From positions 1 to 25,920 of the IMG/VR virus record IMGVR_UViG_3300044682_000169: a stretch of DNA of 25,920 nt, one strand, 5' to 3'. Shown here piece by piece: positions 14,617 through 23,500 of the stretch. The stretch comes from a virus. The position numbers and the translations under genes are program-made. Within the stretch, counting starts at the first letter, position 1. Each line of letters begins with the position of its first letter. The notes under the pieces are model-generated. The model saw only the letters and a list, made by a program, of their open reading frames with translations, did no database searches and was not told where the DNA came from.

Positions 14617-15285
14617 ATGATCGGCGACCAGAACGATATGGCATCACGCCTGCGGGCGGTGCTGCCGGCGCAGTGGTTCCCCGACGCGGCGCCGATGCTG
14701 TGCGGCCTGCTGGCCGGGCTCGGGCAGGCGGCGTCCTTCGTCTACGGGCTGATCGGCTATGCGCAGGAGCAGACCCGAATCGCGACCGCAATCGACGGCT
14801 GGCTCGACCTGGTGGCTCAGGACTACTTCGGTGCCAGGCTGGTGCGACAGGACGACGAAAGCGACACGTCGCTGCGGGCGCGGATCGACCTCGAGTTGCT
14901 GCGCCCACGGGTGACACGCGCAGCCTTGGTGAAGCAGATCGAGGATCTCACCGGGCGCACGCCCTGGCTGTTTGAGCCGATGCGGCCGGAGGATACCGGC
15001 TGCTGGAACAGTATGCTCAGCTACGGCGGCACCGGTGCGCCCGGCTATGGCGGCTATGGATGCGCGCTGATGCCGTTCCAACTGCTGGTCGTCGTATACC
15101 GCGCCGCAGTCGGGGGGGTTCCGGACAGCTCCGGTTATGGGGAGCCGGCCGGGGGCTACGGCATGGGAAGTCTGGAATACGCGCCCTCGTCGGTCACGGG
15201 AACGGCTGCCGACTCGCAGATCCTCGCGGCTGTGGCATCGGTGACGCCGACCTGTGGCGTTGCCTGGACCCGCCTCGCCTCCTGA
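14617..15285 (+). CDS. Baseplate/tail protein I-like
   Basis: The 222-residue product occupies the I slot after J and has the expected features: an N-terminal region ending in DGWLDLVAQDYFGARLVRQD, then DESDTSLRARIDLELLRPRV and a wedge-like helix TRAALVKQIEDLTGRTPWLF. After about residue 128 comes a Tyr/Gly-rich segment (YGGTGAPGYGGYGCAL and GYGEPAGGYGMGSLEY) that is probably the connection to the fibres. P2 I and Mu gp48 carry the fibre attachment function. An 87-base gap follows, in which I see no promoter or terminator. Confidence 0.75.
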   Translation: MIGDQNDMASRLRAVLPAQWFPDAAPMLCGLLAGLGQAASFVYGLIGYAQEQTRIATAIDGWLDLVAQDYFGARLVRQDDESDTSLRARIDLELLRPRVTRAALVKQIEDLTGRTPWLFEPMRPEDTGCWNSMLSYGGTGAPGYGGYGCALMPFQLLVVVYRAAVGGVPDSSGYGEPAGGYGMGSLEYAPSSVTGTAADSQILAAVASVTPTCGVAWTRLAS

Positions 15286-15372
15286 CCGGCGATCCCGCAG
15301 GCCGAGGCCGGCCCGCAGCCCTTCATCCCGCATCAGGCATGCACGAGGTGCTGCCGACTCACGAGGCAATTC

Positions 15373-16626
15373 ATGGATCGGATGATCGTCTACCCGGGCA
15401 GCATCCCGCTGGATACGGACCTGCTAAATACAAATCGCAACGTCATGGTCGCGATCGGCGCGCTGGCGGCGGCGACAATCGGAACGGCGCCGGTGATCGA
15501 CGGGCTGGCGGTGGTTCCCGCGCCCACAGGTGGCCTGGCGGTGCAGGTGCAGCCGGGAAGCGTTGCGGCGCTGCAACCCGTGGACCAAAGCGCTTATGGC
15601 TCGCTGCCGGCGGACATCACCGACAGCACCGTGAAGATGGGCATCAACACGGCGCCGGTGACGCTGACGCTCTCCGCACCGACGACGGCGAATTACGTCA
15701 CGACATATCTGATCCAGGCTCTGCTAGAGGAAATCGACTCCAACCTCTCCGTGCTGCCGTACTACAACGCGGCCAATCCCTCGCAGCCTTTCCTGGGCTC
15801 CGCTAATAACGGCGCAGCCCAGGCGACCACGCGCATCCAGCGCGTCGCACTGAACGCAAAGGCAGGTCTGGCGGGCGTTGCCGGCAGCAACCAGGTTCCG
15901 ACGCCCGACCCCGGCTACGTGGGTGTGGCCCTGGTTACCGTCGCGGCAGGACAGAACACCATCATTGCGGCTGACATCGCGCCGTTTCCAAACTCCCGCT
16001 CGGTCGCCATCAAGCTGCCCGATCTGCGGCCGGGCTTCGGCTCCGCCACCGTCTTTACGTCGTCCGGCTGGTTCGTCGTGCCACCTAACGTGACTTCACT
16101 GCGCGTGACGACGATTGCGGGCGGCGGGGCCGGTGGCACGCACAGCGTATTTCCGGGCGGCGGCGGCGGCGGCGGTGGGTGCTGTGTGGGCTGGTTCACC
16201 GACATCGTGCCGGGTTCCTCCTACTACGCAACGGTGGGCGCGGGTGGCGTCGCGTCCACGGCGCCGGCGGCCGGCGGCGTGGGCGGCAGCAGCGGCTTCA
16301 GCGCATTGCTCGCCGCGACTGGCGGCCAGGGCGGCGGCGGCGGGACGGTATTGACCACGCCGGCCGGGGGTGCCGGCGGCACTCCTTACGGCGGCACGGT
16401 CGGCTACGCAGGTTCGTGGGGTTCGGACGGAGTGCCGATCGCCTGCTTGGGAGGCGGCGGCGGCGGCTCGGGCGCCGGCAAGGGGGCAACCGGGACCGCT
16501 GCGGGGGTGCCCGGAATGGCATTCGGCGCGGGCGGCGGAGGCGGCGGATCGACCCAGCCCAACGGCGGCGGCGTTGGTATGCCGGGCGGAAACGGTGCGC
16601 CTGGTCTTGTCATTGTGGAGTATTGA
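15373..16626 (+). CDS. Tail fibre with glycine-rich C-terminal domain
   Basis: A 417-residue protein. The first ~225 residues are an attachment region with YPGSIPLDTDLLNTNRNVMV and a shaft-like part including NYVTTYLIQALLEEIDSNLS. From about residue 227 the sequence becomes a glycine-rich domain beginning with FTSSGWFVVPPNVTSLRVTT, with several poly-Gly tracts, and ends with GNGAPGLVIVEY, the standard ending of this type of domain in phage fibres. Glycine-rich domains of this sort can fold into polyglycine-II bundles whose loops bind receptors, as in the S16-type adhesin; that analogy is inference. GAGG at 15363-15366 supports the ATG at 15373. One stretch (about residues 262-269) is encoded by six successive GGC codons plus GGT. 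Confidence 0.75.
   Translation: MDRMIVYPGSIPLDTDLLNTNRNVMVAIGALAAATIGTAPVIDGLAVVPAPTGGLAVQVQPGSVAALQPVDQSAYGSLPADITDSTVKMGINTAPVTLTLSAPTTANYVTTYLIQALLEEIDSNLSVLPYYNAANPSQPFLGSANNGAAQATTRIQRVALNAKAGLAGVAGSNQVPTPDPGYVGVALVTVAAGQNTIIAADIAPFPNSRSVAIKLPDLRPGFGSATVFTSSGWFVVPPNVTSLRVTTIAGGGAGGTHSVFPGGGGGGGGCCVGWFTDIVPGSSYYATVGAGGVASTAPAAGGVGGSSGFSALLAATGGQGGGGGTVLTTPAGGAGGTPYGGTVGYAGSWGSDGVPIACLGGGGGGSGAGKGATGTAAGVPGMAFGAGGGGGGSTQPNGGGVGMPGGNGAPGLVIVEY
16156..16173 (+). repeat. (GGC)6 triplet microsatellite in the fibre gene
   Basis: Six consecutive GGC codons, in frame, followed by GGT GGG. Slippage here would add or remove whole glycines without breaking the frame, so it could vary the receptor-binding loops. 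Other, shorter GGC runs occur nearby (for example around 16336-16344). Confidence 0.6.
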
Positions 16627-16629
16627 TCG

Positions 16630-16905
16630 GTGAAGACCTACGCGCGCGTGGTGAATGGCGTGGTGATGGAGCTGTTCTCCACTGCCGCCAACATCGCGAC
16701 ACTGTTTCCAGCAAGCATTGTCTGGGTTGACGTCACCAACGTGTCCGGCGTGCAGGTTGGCTGGGTGCAGCAGCCTGGCGGCGGCTTTGCGGCCCCCGCG
16801 GCACAGACGCCGACCGTGCCGGTGGTGACGCTCGCCAGCGTCCAGGCGCAGTTGGCGGCCCTGCAGACCGAAGTGAATCAGCTCGCCGCCGCAAACAGCC
16901 ACTGA
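16630..16905 (+). CDS. Small fibre-associated protein
   Basis: A 91-residue protein beginning MKTYARVVNGVVMELFSTAA, then a Val-rich stretch with WVDVTNVSGVQVGWVQQPGG, and ending in a helix (SVQAQLAALQTEVNQLAAAN) that looks like a short coiled coil. Small proteins of this make-up follow fibre genes in many phages and are thought to assist fibre assembly or cap the fibre. The start is a GTG at 16630 with GGAG at 16617-16620. I place it in the fibre region by context and cannot name the family. Confidence 0.55.
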   Translation: MKTYARVVNGVVMELFSTAANIATLFPASIVWVDVTNVSGVQVGWVQQPGGGFAAPAAQTPTVPVVTLASVQAQLAALQTEVNQLAAANSH

Positions 16906-16913
16906 GGGGTGCA

Positions 16914-17429
16914 ATGTCCGCAACCACATCTCCGCCGGTGGCGCACGCCTGGAAGCCGAGTATCGCACGGTGCGTGACGCTCGACGGCTTCCTGCCGGTG
17001 CCGCGCGGTGCCGCCTTGCCGGCCCCGGTGCCGCTGACGTGGCCGCCTAAGGATCCTTCCGACGTACTCGATTACGAGATCGATGCGACGCAGGCCCTGC
17101 TCGGCAACGACGGCGACGTGATCACCAGCGTATCGGTGTTGATCGAGCCGCCTGATGAGCTGCTGCCGGGCCAGGTTTTCGCCGACGGGCCAGTGGCGGT
17201 GATGTGGTTCTCCAATGGCCTGGCGGGCACGACCTATGTGGTGCAGGTGACCCTGGGCACGGCGGCTGGGCGGGTGATCGGCCGCGCCGTGCTGCTGCCG
17301 GTGCAGTCGCTGGCGACCGCGCCCGCGCAGCCGGCGACGCCCGGCGCCTCTGCCGCGGCGGCGCTGAGCACGCAGGCCGGCGTGGTCGTCACCGACCAGA
17401 ACGGCAACCCGATCCTGGTGGCTGGCTGA
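16914..17429 (+). CDS. Fibre/tail adaptor-like protein
   Basis: A 171-residue protein. The first part has LTWPPKDPSDVLDYEIDATQ, then a strand-rich core (VITSVSVLIEPPDELLPGQV and AVMWFSNGLAGTTYVVQVTL) and an Ala/Pro-rich linker at about residues 135-155, with a terminal VVVTDQNGNPILVAG. The core looks like an immunoglobulin-like or similar beta sandwich, common in phage adaptor and decoration proteins. GAGGGG (16904-16909) lies just before the ATG, overlapping the previous stop. It sits between the first fibre and the 1010-residue fibre, so a role in joining fibres to the tail is the most natural guess. Confidence 0.5.
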   Translation: MSATTSPPVAHAWKPSIARCVTLDGFLPVPRGAALPAPVPLTWPPKDPSDVLDYEIDATQALLGNDGDVITSVSVLIEPPDELLPGQVFADGPVAVMWFSNGLAGTTYVVQVTLGTAAGRVIGRAVLLPVQSLATAPAQPATPGASAAAALSTQAGVVVTDQNGNPILVAG

Positions 17430-17483
17430 TCCTGGCCACCGCCGTGCGCCGCTGAGCGCGCCCCGCACCATCCGGAGACGAGT

Positions 17484-20400
17484 ATGCCGACCGTTCCGCA
17501 ATTGCCGGCGGCTGCCGCCGTTTCGGCTGACAACCAGCTGCTGCTCTGGCAGGGCGGCCAGACCGTATCGGTGACGACGGAAGTGCTGCTGGCTTCCGTT
17601 CAACCGCAGCTAACCCTCTCGGCCGGCGCGCTGCTGGGCCGCGTTGCCGCCGGCGTGGGCACTCCGCAGGCGGTACCGGTTGGCCCCGGACTGGTGCTGA
17701 ACAGCGCCGGCATTGCCGTGGATACGACGGCGGTGGCGATGCTGGAGAGTCCGGCATTGGCCGGCCGCCCCACCGCGCCCACGCAACTGGCGGGCGACAA
17801 CTCCGACGCGCTCGCCACGACCGCTTTCGTCAGCAATTCGAGCCCACCGCTGACATTCGTCGGCGACGTGACCGGCAGCGGCACGTCGCCAATCACCCTG
17901 CTGCTGCCGCCGATCTCCGCGCCCGGCGTGTACAGCAAGGTTACGGTAAACGGCAAAGGCCAAGTGACGGCCGGCGGCAGCATTGGTGCCGCCGATGTCA
18001 TTGCCGCACTCGGCTACACGCCGGCGTCCTCCACTACGTCGACGGTGCTGGCCGGTGCCGACGCGTCGGCGGCCGTGGTCTATGCGACCGGTGCGACAAC
18101 GCCACGCAGCTTGGCCTCGGTGGCCGCCGACCGCATCACGCCGCTGAGTTTCGGGGCCGATCCCACCGGCAACGCCGATTGTGCCCCGGCCTTCGCGGCG
18201 GCGATGTCGGAAGGGGCGGCGACCGGGGTGTTCCGGCTGTTCGTGCCTCGCGGCACCTACCTGCTGAACAGTGCCGTCAATCAGCCGGCCGGGCGATCGA
18301 TCACCATCGAGCTGGATGAGGGCGCGGTGCTGACCGGCCCAGGATACCTTGGTGTCGACCGCGTGGAATCGCATCAGGGTCCGTATCGCATCTCACAGGT
18401 GTCCGGCGGGTTCTTCTTCCAGTCAAGTGCTGTCGGCGCGATCACCAACCCGGGCTTCGACACTCAGATCATCGGCAACACGCCGCAGAACTCGGGTGCG
18501 GCCCGAGCCGGCTGGATGCGCAACTACACGAACTCCAACCTGTATTCAAAGTACAGTGGTGGAGAAGACTTTGCTGAGCAAAATGTATACTCCTGGCCGA
18601 GTCTGCTGGACGGCACTGCGGGATTCGGTCACTGGGACGTCGTTGCCGGGGCGACCTATGACGAAGCGACTGCCGCTCAGGCAGGCCTAAGCGCCTCCTG
18701 CGAGCAATCCCAGCACGACGTCGTCAACAACGGCCCAGAGAGCGGGTGGTCTTACGCGCCAGGCATCGGCAATCCGGTGCAGGGTATCTCCGTCGACCCT
18801 TGGGGTCAGAACGGCGCCTATGGTGGGCACCTGCTCTATGCCTATGGCTCGGTAGGCTCGTTCGACGGCACGAATGGCGGATTAAACCAGCGCTGGATCT
18901 CATATCCGGCGGTTTATGGCACGCCGAACGGCCCTGCGGTGCCGCAGGGAAGCTCGCTGACCATAACAATGGACGTCACCGCAAAGGGGACGGCGATTGT
19001 CGGCACTGCCGGCACCGTGACCGGGGTGACGATCACGCAGAGCGGCGGCGCCTATACCGGCGCACCCACAGTGACCTTTACCGGCGGGGGCGGCAGCGGG
19101 GCTGCGGCGACGGCGATCCTGCTGGGGGGCTTTGTGGTTGGCGTGGCGATCACCAACCCTGGGGCCAATTACAGCAGCGCGCCGGTGGTGAGCTTCAGCG
19201 GTGGCGGCGCGCCAGCCGCCGCACCCGTCACCGTGGCGTTGAACGGGGATGGTGCTCACGGCGATCCGGCCTCGGTCGCGGCGGCCATCCGGGCGGCTGC
19301 CATTCCGATGGTGGACGCTGCGGTTGCCCGTTGGGGCGGCGTCGTCGCCAGCTTGGTAATTTTCGGTACAGCGCCAGGTGATGTCGGCACGCTGACACTG
19401 TCCGGGAGCGCGCTCCCGGCGCTTGGGATTGCCGCCCAGCCTTACACGACCGACCGCCAGGACACCGCCCTCGCCATTGGCGGTCCTGGACCCGTTGCGG
19501 AAACGGACCAGTTGATGGTCAACGGCACGACCGTGACGGTGGGCGGTGCGGGAGCACTGAGCGACGTGGTTGCGGCGATCAACCGCGCCACCCTGCCCGG
19601 CATCCATGCCGACGTGGCGTCCAGCGGAAATCTGGTCCTTACGGCGTGGACGGTGCAGCAACCCTGTGGGTTGGTACTGTCCGAACCGGCCGGATGCACC
19701 ACGCTGCAGAAGTTGCGGCTGGTTTCCGGCACCACACTGCCCCCCACGCCGCCAAAGGCCTTTGCTACGGCCTATGGCGAGATGGGCGCCGGCGCCTGCA
19801 AGGTGACGGACGCGATCAGCGTCGCCGCCACTGATCTGGCCGGCAACAGCTATGGCCCGCTCAGCGTGACCCTGAACGGCGGCGGTGCGACCGGCAGTGT
19901 GGCCGACGTCGCGGCATCGCTCAAGGCCGCACTCGCGACCGCCGGTTGGGGCAGCGCGGCTATTGCGACGTTGACCTCGGCCCCGCAGATCGTGAGCGTG
20001 TTGGTGCATGGCAGCGGAGCCGCCAGCGGCCTGCTGATCCGCAACACTGCCGGCGGAACCCTGACGATCTCCAATGCCGCCGGCCAGCCGCTGGACACGC
20101 TGGGCGTCGCGGCCGGCACGTATCAGCCCGGCGGCTACTCCGCCGGTTCGCAAACCGTGTTCCACGTCGCTCCAAATGCGCTGGCGCCGCAAGGGCGCGG
20201 TGTTTTCATTGGCGGCAGTTCGGTGCCCGACGCGACCGTGTGGCCACATGCGCCGGCCGAGTTCCGCGGTAACTTCTCGCATGGGCTGCGTACCGACAAG
20301 GCGAGCTTCGGCGACAACAACGCCTTGCTGCTCGGCGCCGGGCAGGCCATCGGCTGGGGCCTCGGCGGTGCCACGCTGACGGCGGCCGGCGGGCAGATCG

Positions 20401-20516
20401 CGGCGAGCGTTCCGGCCAGCCTACCGGGCCTTTCGCTGACTGCGCTGCCGACCACCGCGCTGGGCCTGCCGGCCGGCACGGTATGGAACAATGGCGGCGT
20501 GCTCTCCATCGTTTGA
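17484..20516 (+). CDS. Large tail fibre with pectate-lyase-like and hook-IN-like modules
   Basis: A 1010-residue fibre, probably receptor-binding. Modules in order: an N-terminal attachment part with the phage-fibre motif GDNSDALATTAFV (about residues 104-116); a beta-helix start, ITPLSFGADPTGNADCAPAF (from about 218) and VPRGTYLLNSAV, like the pectate-lyase superfamily; a middle domain; two tandem copies of a Gly-rich beta repeat (about 510-586); three modules resembling flagellar hook-IN motifs (about 581-655, 677-745, 793-870); and the common fibre ending LPAGTVWNNGGVLSIV. GGAGA at 17474-17478 supports the start. No catalytic residues can be assigned by eye, so enzymatic activity on a polysaccharide is only possible. 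An adaptor-like gene precedes it and the signal-peptide spike follows after ten bases. Confidence 0.75.
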   Translation: MPTVPQLPAAAAVSADNQLLLWQGGQTVSVTTEVLLASVQPQLTLSAGALLGRVAAGVGTPQAVPVGPGLVLNSAGIAVDTTAVAMLESPALAGRPTAPTQLAGDNSDALATTAFVSNSSPPLTFVGDVTGSGTSPITLLLPPISAPGVYSKVTVNGKGQVTAGGSIGAADVIAALGYTPASSTTSTVLAGADASAAVVYATGATTPRSLASVAADRITPLSFGADPTGNADCAPAFAAAMSEGAATGVFRLFVPRGTYLLNSAVNQPAGRSITIELDEGAVLTGPGYLGVDRVESHQGPYRISQVSGGFFFQSSAVGAITNPGFDTQIIGNTPQNSGAARAGWMRNYTNSNLYSKYSGGEDFAEQNVYSWPSLLDGTAGFGHWDVVAGATYDEATAAQAGLSASCEQSQHDVVNNGPESGWSYAPGIGNPVQGISVDPWGQNGAYGGHLLYAYGSVGSFDGTNGGLNQRWISYPAVYGTPNGPAVPQGSSLTITMDVTAKGTAIVGTAGTVTGVTITQSGGAYTGAPTVTFTGGGGSGAAATAILLGGFVVGVAITNPGANYSSAPVVSFSGGGAPAAAPVTVALNGDGAHGDPASVAAAIRAAAIPMVDAAVARWGGVVASLVIFGTAPGDVGTLTLSGSALPALGIAAQPYTTDRQDTALAIGGPGPVAETDQLMVNGTTVTVGGAGALSDVVAAINRATLPGIHADVASSGNLVLTAWTVQQPCGLVLSEPAGCTTLQKLRLVSGTTLPPTPPKAFATAYGEMGAGACKVTDAISVAATDLAGNSYGPLSVTLNGGGATGSVADVAASLKAALATAGWGSAAIATLTSAPQIVSVLVHGSGAASGLLIRNTAGGTLTISNAAGQPLDTLGVAAGTYQPGGYSAGSQTVFHVAPNALAPQGRGVFIGGSSVPDATVWPHAPAEFRGNFSHGLRTDKASFGDNNALLLGAGQAIGWGLGGATLTAAGGQIAASVPASLPGLSLTALPTTALGLPAGTVWNNGGVLSIV
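19011..19241 (+). repeat. Tandem Gly-rich beta repeats in the fibre
   Basis: Two copies of about 38 residues. The first contains GVTITQSGGAYTGAPTVTFT and the second GVAITNPGANYSSAPVVSFS, each followed by a Gly/Ala-rich turn region. The conserved pattern is V-x-I-T-x-x-G-x-x-Y-x-x-A-P-x-V-x-F-x-G. Such units occur in extracellular and fibre proteins and probably stack as beta hairpins along the fibre. Confidence 0.65.
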
Positions 20517-20526
20517 AAGGCATCCT

Positions 20527-23500
20527 ATGCAAAGGATTCTTGCCGCCGCGGCGATGGTGCTGCTGGCCGGCTCCGCTGCGGCGCAGACGCTGCCATCGCC
20601 GCAATTCGCAAACCCGCCGGTGGGCGACTCGTCCAATGCCGCCGCGACCACGAGCTGGGTGCGCAGCCAAGGATTTTCCACCGGCAGTGCGGACGTCGGA
20701 ACGACGCCCGTGCTGATCCCGGGCAGCACCGTGGCGCGCACCGTGGTGCAGCGTGCCGCCACGACGTTCAACGTGCTGGATTATGGTGCGGTCGCGGACG
20801 GCGTGACCGATCTCGCCCCCGCACTGAACGCGATCGCCGCGCAAATGCCGGCGAACACATCGAACGAGGTCCTGATCCCGGCCGGCAATTATGCGCTGAA
20901 GAGCCCGGTGGTGTTCAACGGAGTGGCACCGATCATGGAGGGCCAGGGTTTCACCGCTGGCCCCAACGCCAATGGCGCGAGCGGCACCTGGATCACCATC
21001 TCGGGGACCGGGTACACGCCGATCCTGTTCGAGAGCACCAACGCACGCGGCGCCCAGATCAGGGACATCGCGTTTTCCGAGGTGCAGCCGGCGCCGGCTG
21101 CCGGCTGGACGCCCGCCCCCTATGACTACGTCATCCGCGTTCAGAATGCGCTCGGCCAGGTGACGATCGACAACGTGCTGATGTCCGGCGTGACGCAGGG
21201 CCTGTACGCCGACAACAGCGGACGTATCGACGTCAAGAAGCTCGACGGGCAGTTCTTCAAGAGTGCCGTGGAACTGGACGACTGTCTGGACATCCCGCAC
21301 ATCGGTGAGCTGCACGCCTGGTCATACTCTACGAGCAATGCCGCAGTGATCGCCTATCAGGAGGCCAACGAGAACACGCTGATCCTGCACCGTGTCGATG
21401 GCATTTTCGTTGACGATCTCTTTTCCCTCGCCGCTCACGCCGCGGTCTACATTACCAACAACGCGACAGGCAACAATCCCGGAACGCTGACCAAGGGCTA
21501 CTTCTCCAACCTCTACGCCGACTTTGTGACCTATGGCGTGTGGATCGATTCGAGCGCGGGGGTCACCGCCCAATTCGCCAACGTGACCACTCAGAACAAT
21601 GACCAGACAGCGCCGGGCAGCACGCTCGCCGGTGGCCGTGGCCTCTACGTGACGGGCAACACCGTGGGCCTGCAGATCGATCACTGGCGCAGCAACATCG
21701 TCGCCGGCGCAGCAATCGACCTTGAGGGCTATGGTGCCAATATCCGCGTCGGCAGCCTCTGGGCGAATACGTTTGGCACGCCCGGATCCGGCACGCCGGC
21801 GGTGATGAATGCCACTACCGGCAGCAATCCGCCCAACACGATCCAGATAGACCATTCCTGGCTGCAGGGCGTCGCACCGCTTTACTTGTTTGCGGGCAGC
21901 AACGGCGGCCAGGAGCAGCCGGTGCTCATGAACGCGGCGGGCGACGATGCGAACAGCCCACGCGCATATAGCGTGAGGGCGGGTGCGTCGCCAAGCGTGG
22001 CCGCGATAGGCAGCGATGCGAACATCAACCTGTCCTTGAACGGCAAAGGCACGTCCGGCGTGCAGCTTCAAAGCTCGGGCCAGACCGTGCTGCGCGTCGA
22101 TGGGCTCAACAGCGGCACGGACGACATGCTGTTCCGATCCGGTGCAGGCACGATAAACCTGATTGCCGAGGGTGGCGACACCAGTATCGACGACTACCTG
22201 ATCGCTAAGGGGACGTCCGGCGGCGTTCGGCTGCAGGCCAACGGCAGCACCTCGTTTCGGACGGACAACCCAAGTGCCGTGGCCGACGACCTCTTGGTCC
22301 GCCCCGGAAGCGGGACGATGTCGCTGACGGCCGAGGGGGCGGACACCAACGTCAACGTGGTGGTGAATGCCAAGGGCAGCGGCAAGTTTGAGGCGCCGGT
22401 GATCCCGACGGGTGGCACGGTGGTGCGCCTGCTGTCGGACACACTGGGCGATTACCTATCGGGTAAGGATTGCGGCATGGCGTTGGACGGCACGACGGAC
22501 GACGAGGGTGCTCTCCAGACCTGTCTCAACAACGTCGTCCAAGGACAGGTGCTGTTCGTGCCGCCTGGCTTGATCCACCTGGGCGGTGTGCCGAACAACT
22601 TGCGCAACGCAATCGTCCGGCTTTCAGGCAACACCTACGGCAACAACGGGTCGCCGGGGACGGTGATCACGGAAATCGCTCCGGACACGCTCACCGAAAG
22701 CTACCTGCCGAGCGCCACCTCGGAAGTGAAGTTCGCGGGCAAGAAGAACTCCTTGGCCGAACCGAGCCCGGTGGTTCGTATCGACGGGCTCTTCAATGCG
22801 CAGGGCACGACCACGACGAACACGGTGAATGCGCTGCAAGTGAACTGCAGTGTCAATGCGCCGGCGGCGGTCGGAAGCAATTCGACGGACTACGTCTGGT
22901 GCCAGAACAACACCGTGACGGATAACGGCACCGGCGGCGCGCAGGACGTGGCCTATGCCGCCAACATCCTACGGCCCGCAGGAACATCGGCGGGGCGCAA
23001 CAACACCTGGGCGATCTACGGCATGAACAGCGACCAGGGTGGGCAGGGCTATGGCAGCCCATACTTTAGCGGTGGTCAAACGACGGAGCTGGATTATCAG
23101 GCCAACGGACTCGACAACAGCACGACGGGGTCGAACGGGATCAACGGCGTTCGCATGGTGGCCCATCTCGGCGGTGGCCGGTGGCCCGGGCAGCCGAACT
23201 ACCCTGTGCAGATAGGCAATCTACTGGTGCTGACCACGGGCGGCTACAACATCGGCTGCCAACACCCGGGCTGTGCTTTGCCTGACTTCGTCAACCATGC
23301 CATCAACGTCAACAGCGAGTGGGCGATCTCGGGCATCGACTTCACGCAAGGTCAGCCGCTTTCCACCACGCTGGCGACCGCGGCCGACCAGGGCGGCGCC
23401 GGCACTGCCCTTCAGTTCTCCGTGGCGGCAAACCCGCTGGTGACGGTGATGGCTGGAATGCAGGTTGCCGGGACCAACATCCCGTCCGGAGATATCGTTT

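Noticed and set aside
15286-15372. Possible terminator or promoter between baseplate I and the first fibre
   Set aside because: A 5-bp GC stem can be drawn (GGCCG...CGGCC) but no T-run follows, and no -35/-10 pair is visible. I treat it as a short spacer.
18900-20282. A 460-codon minus-strand frame opposite the large fibre
   Set aside because: It is a shadow of the fibre gene, with no recognisable domain and no start context.
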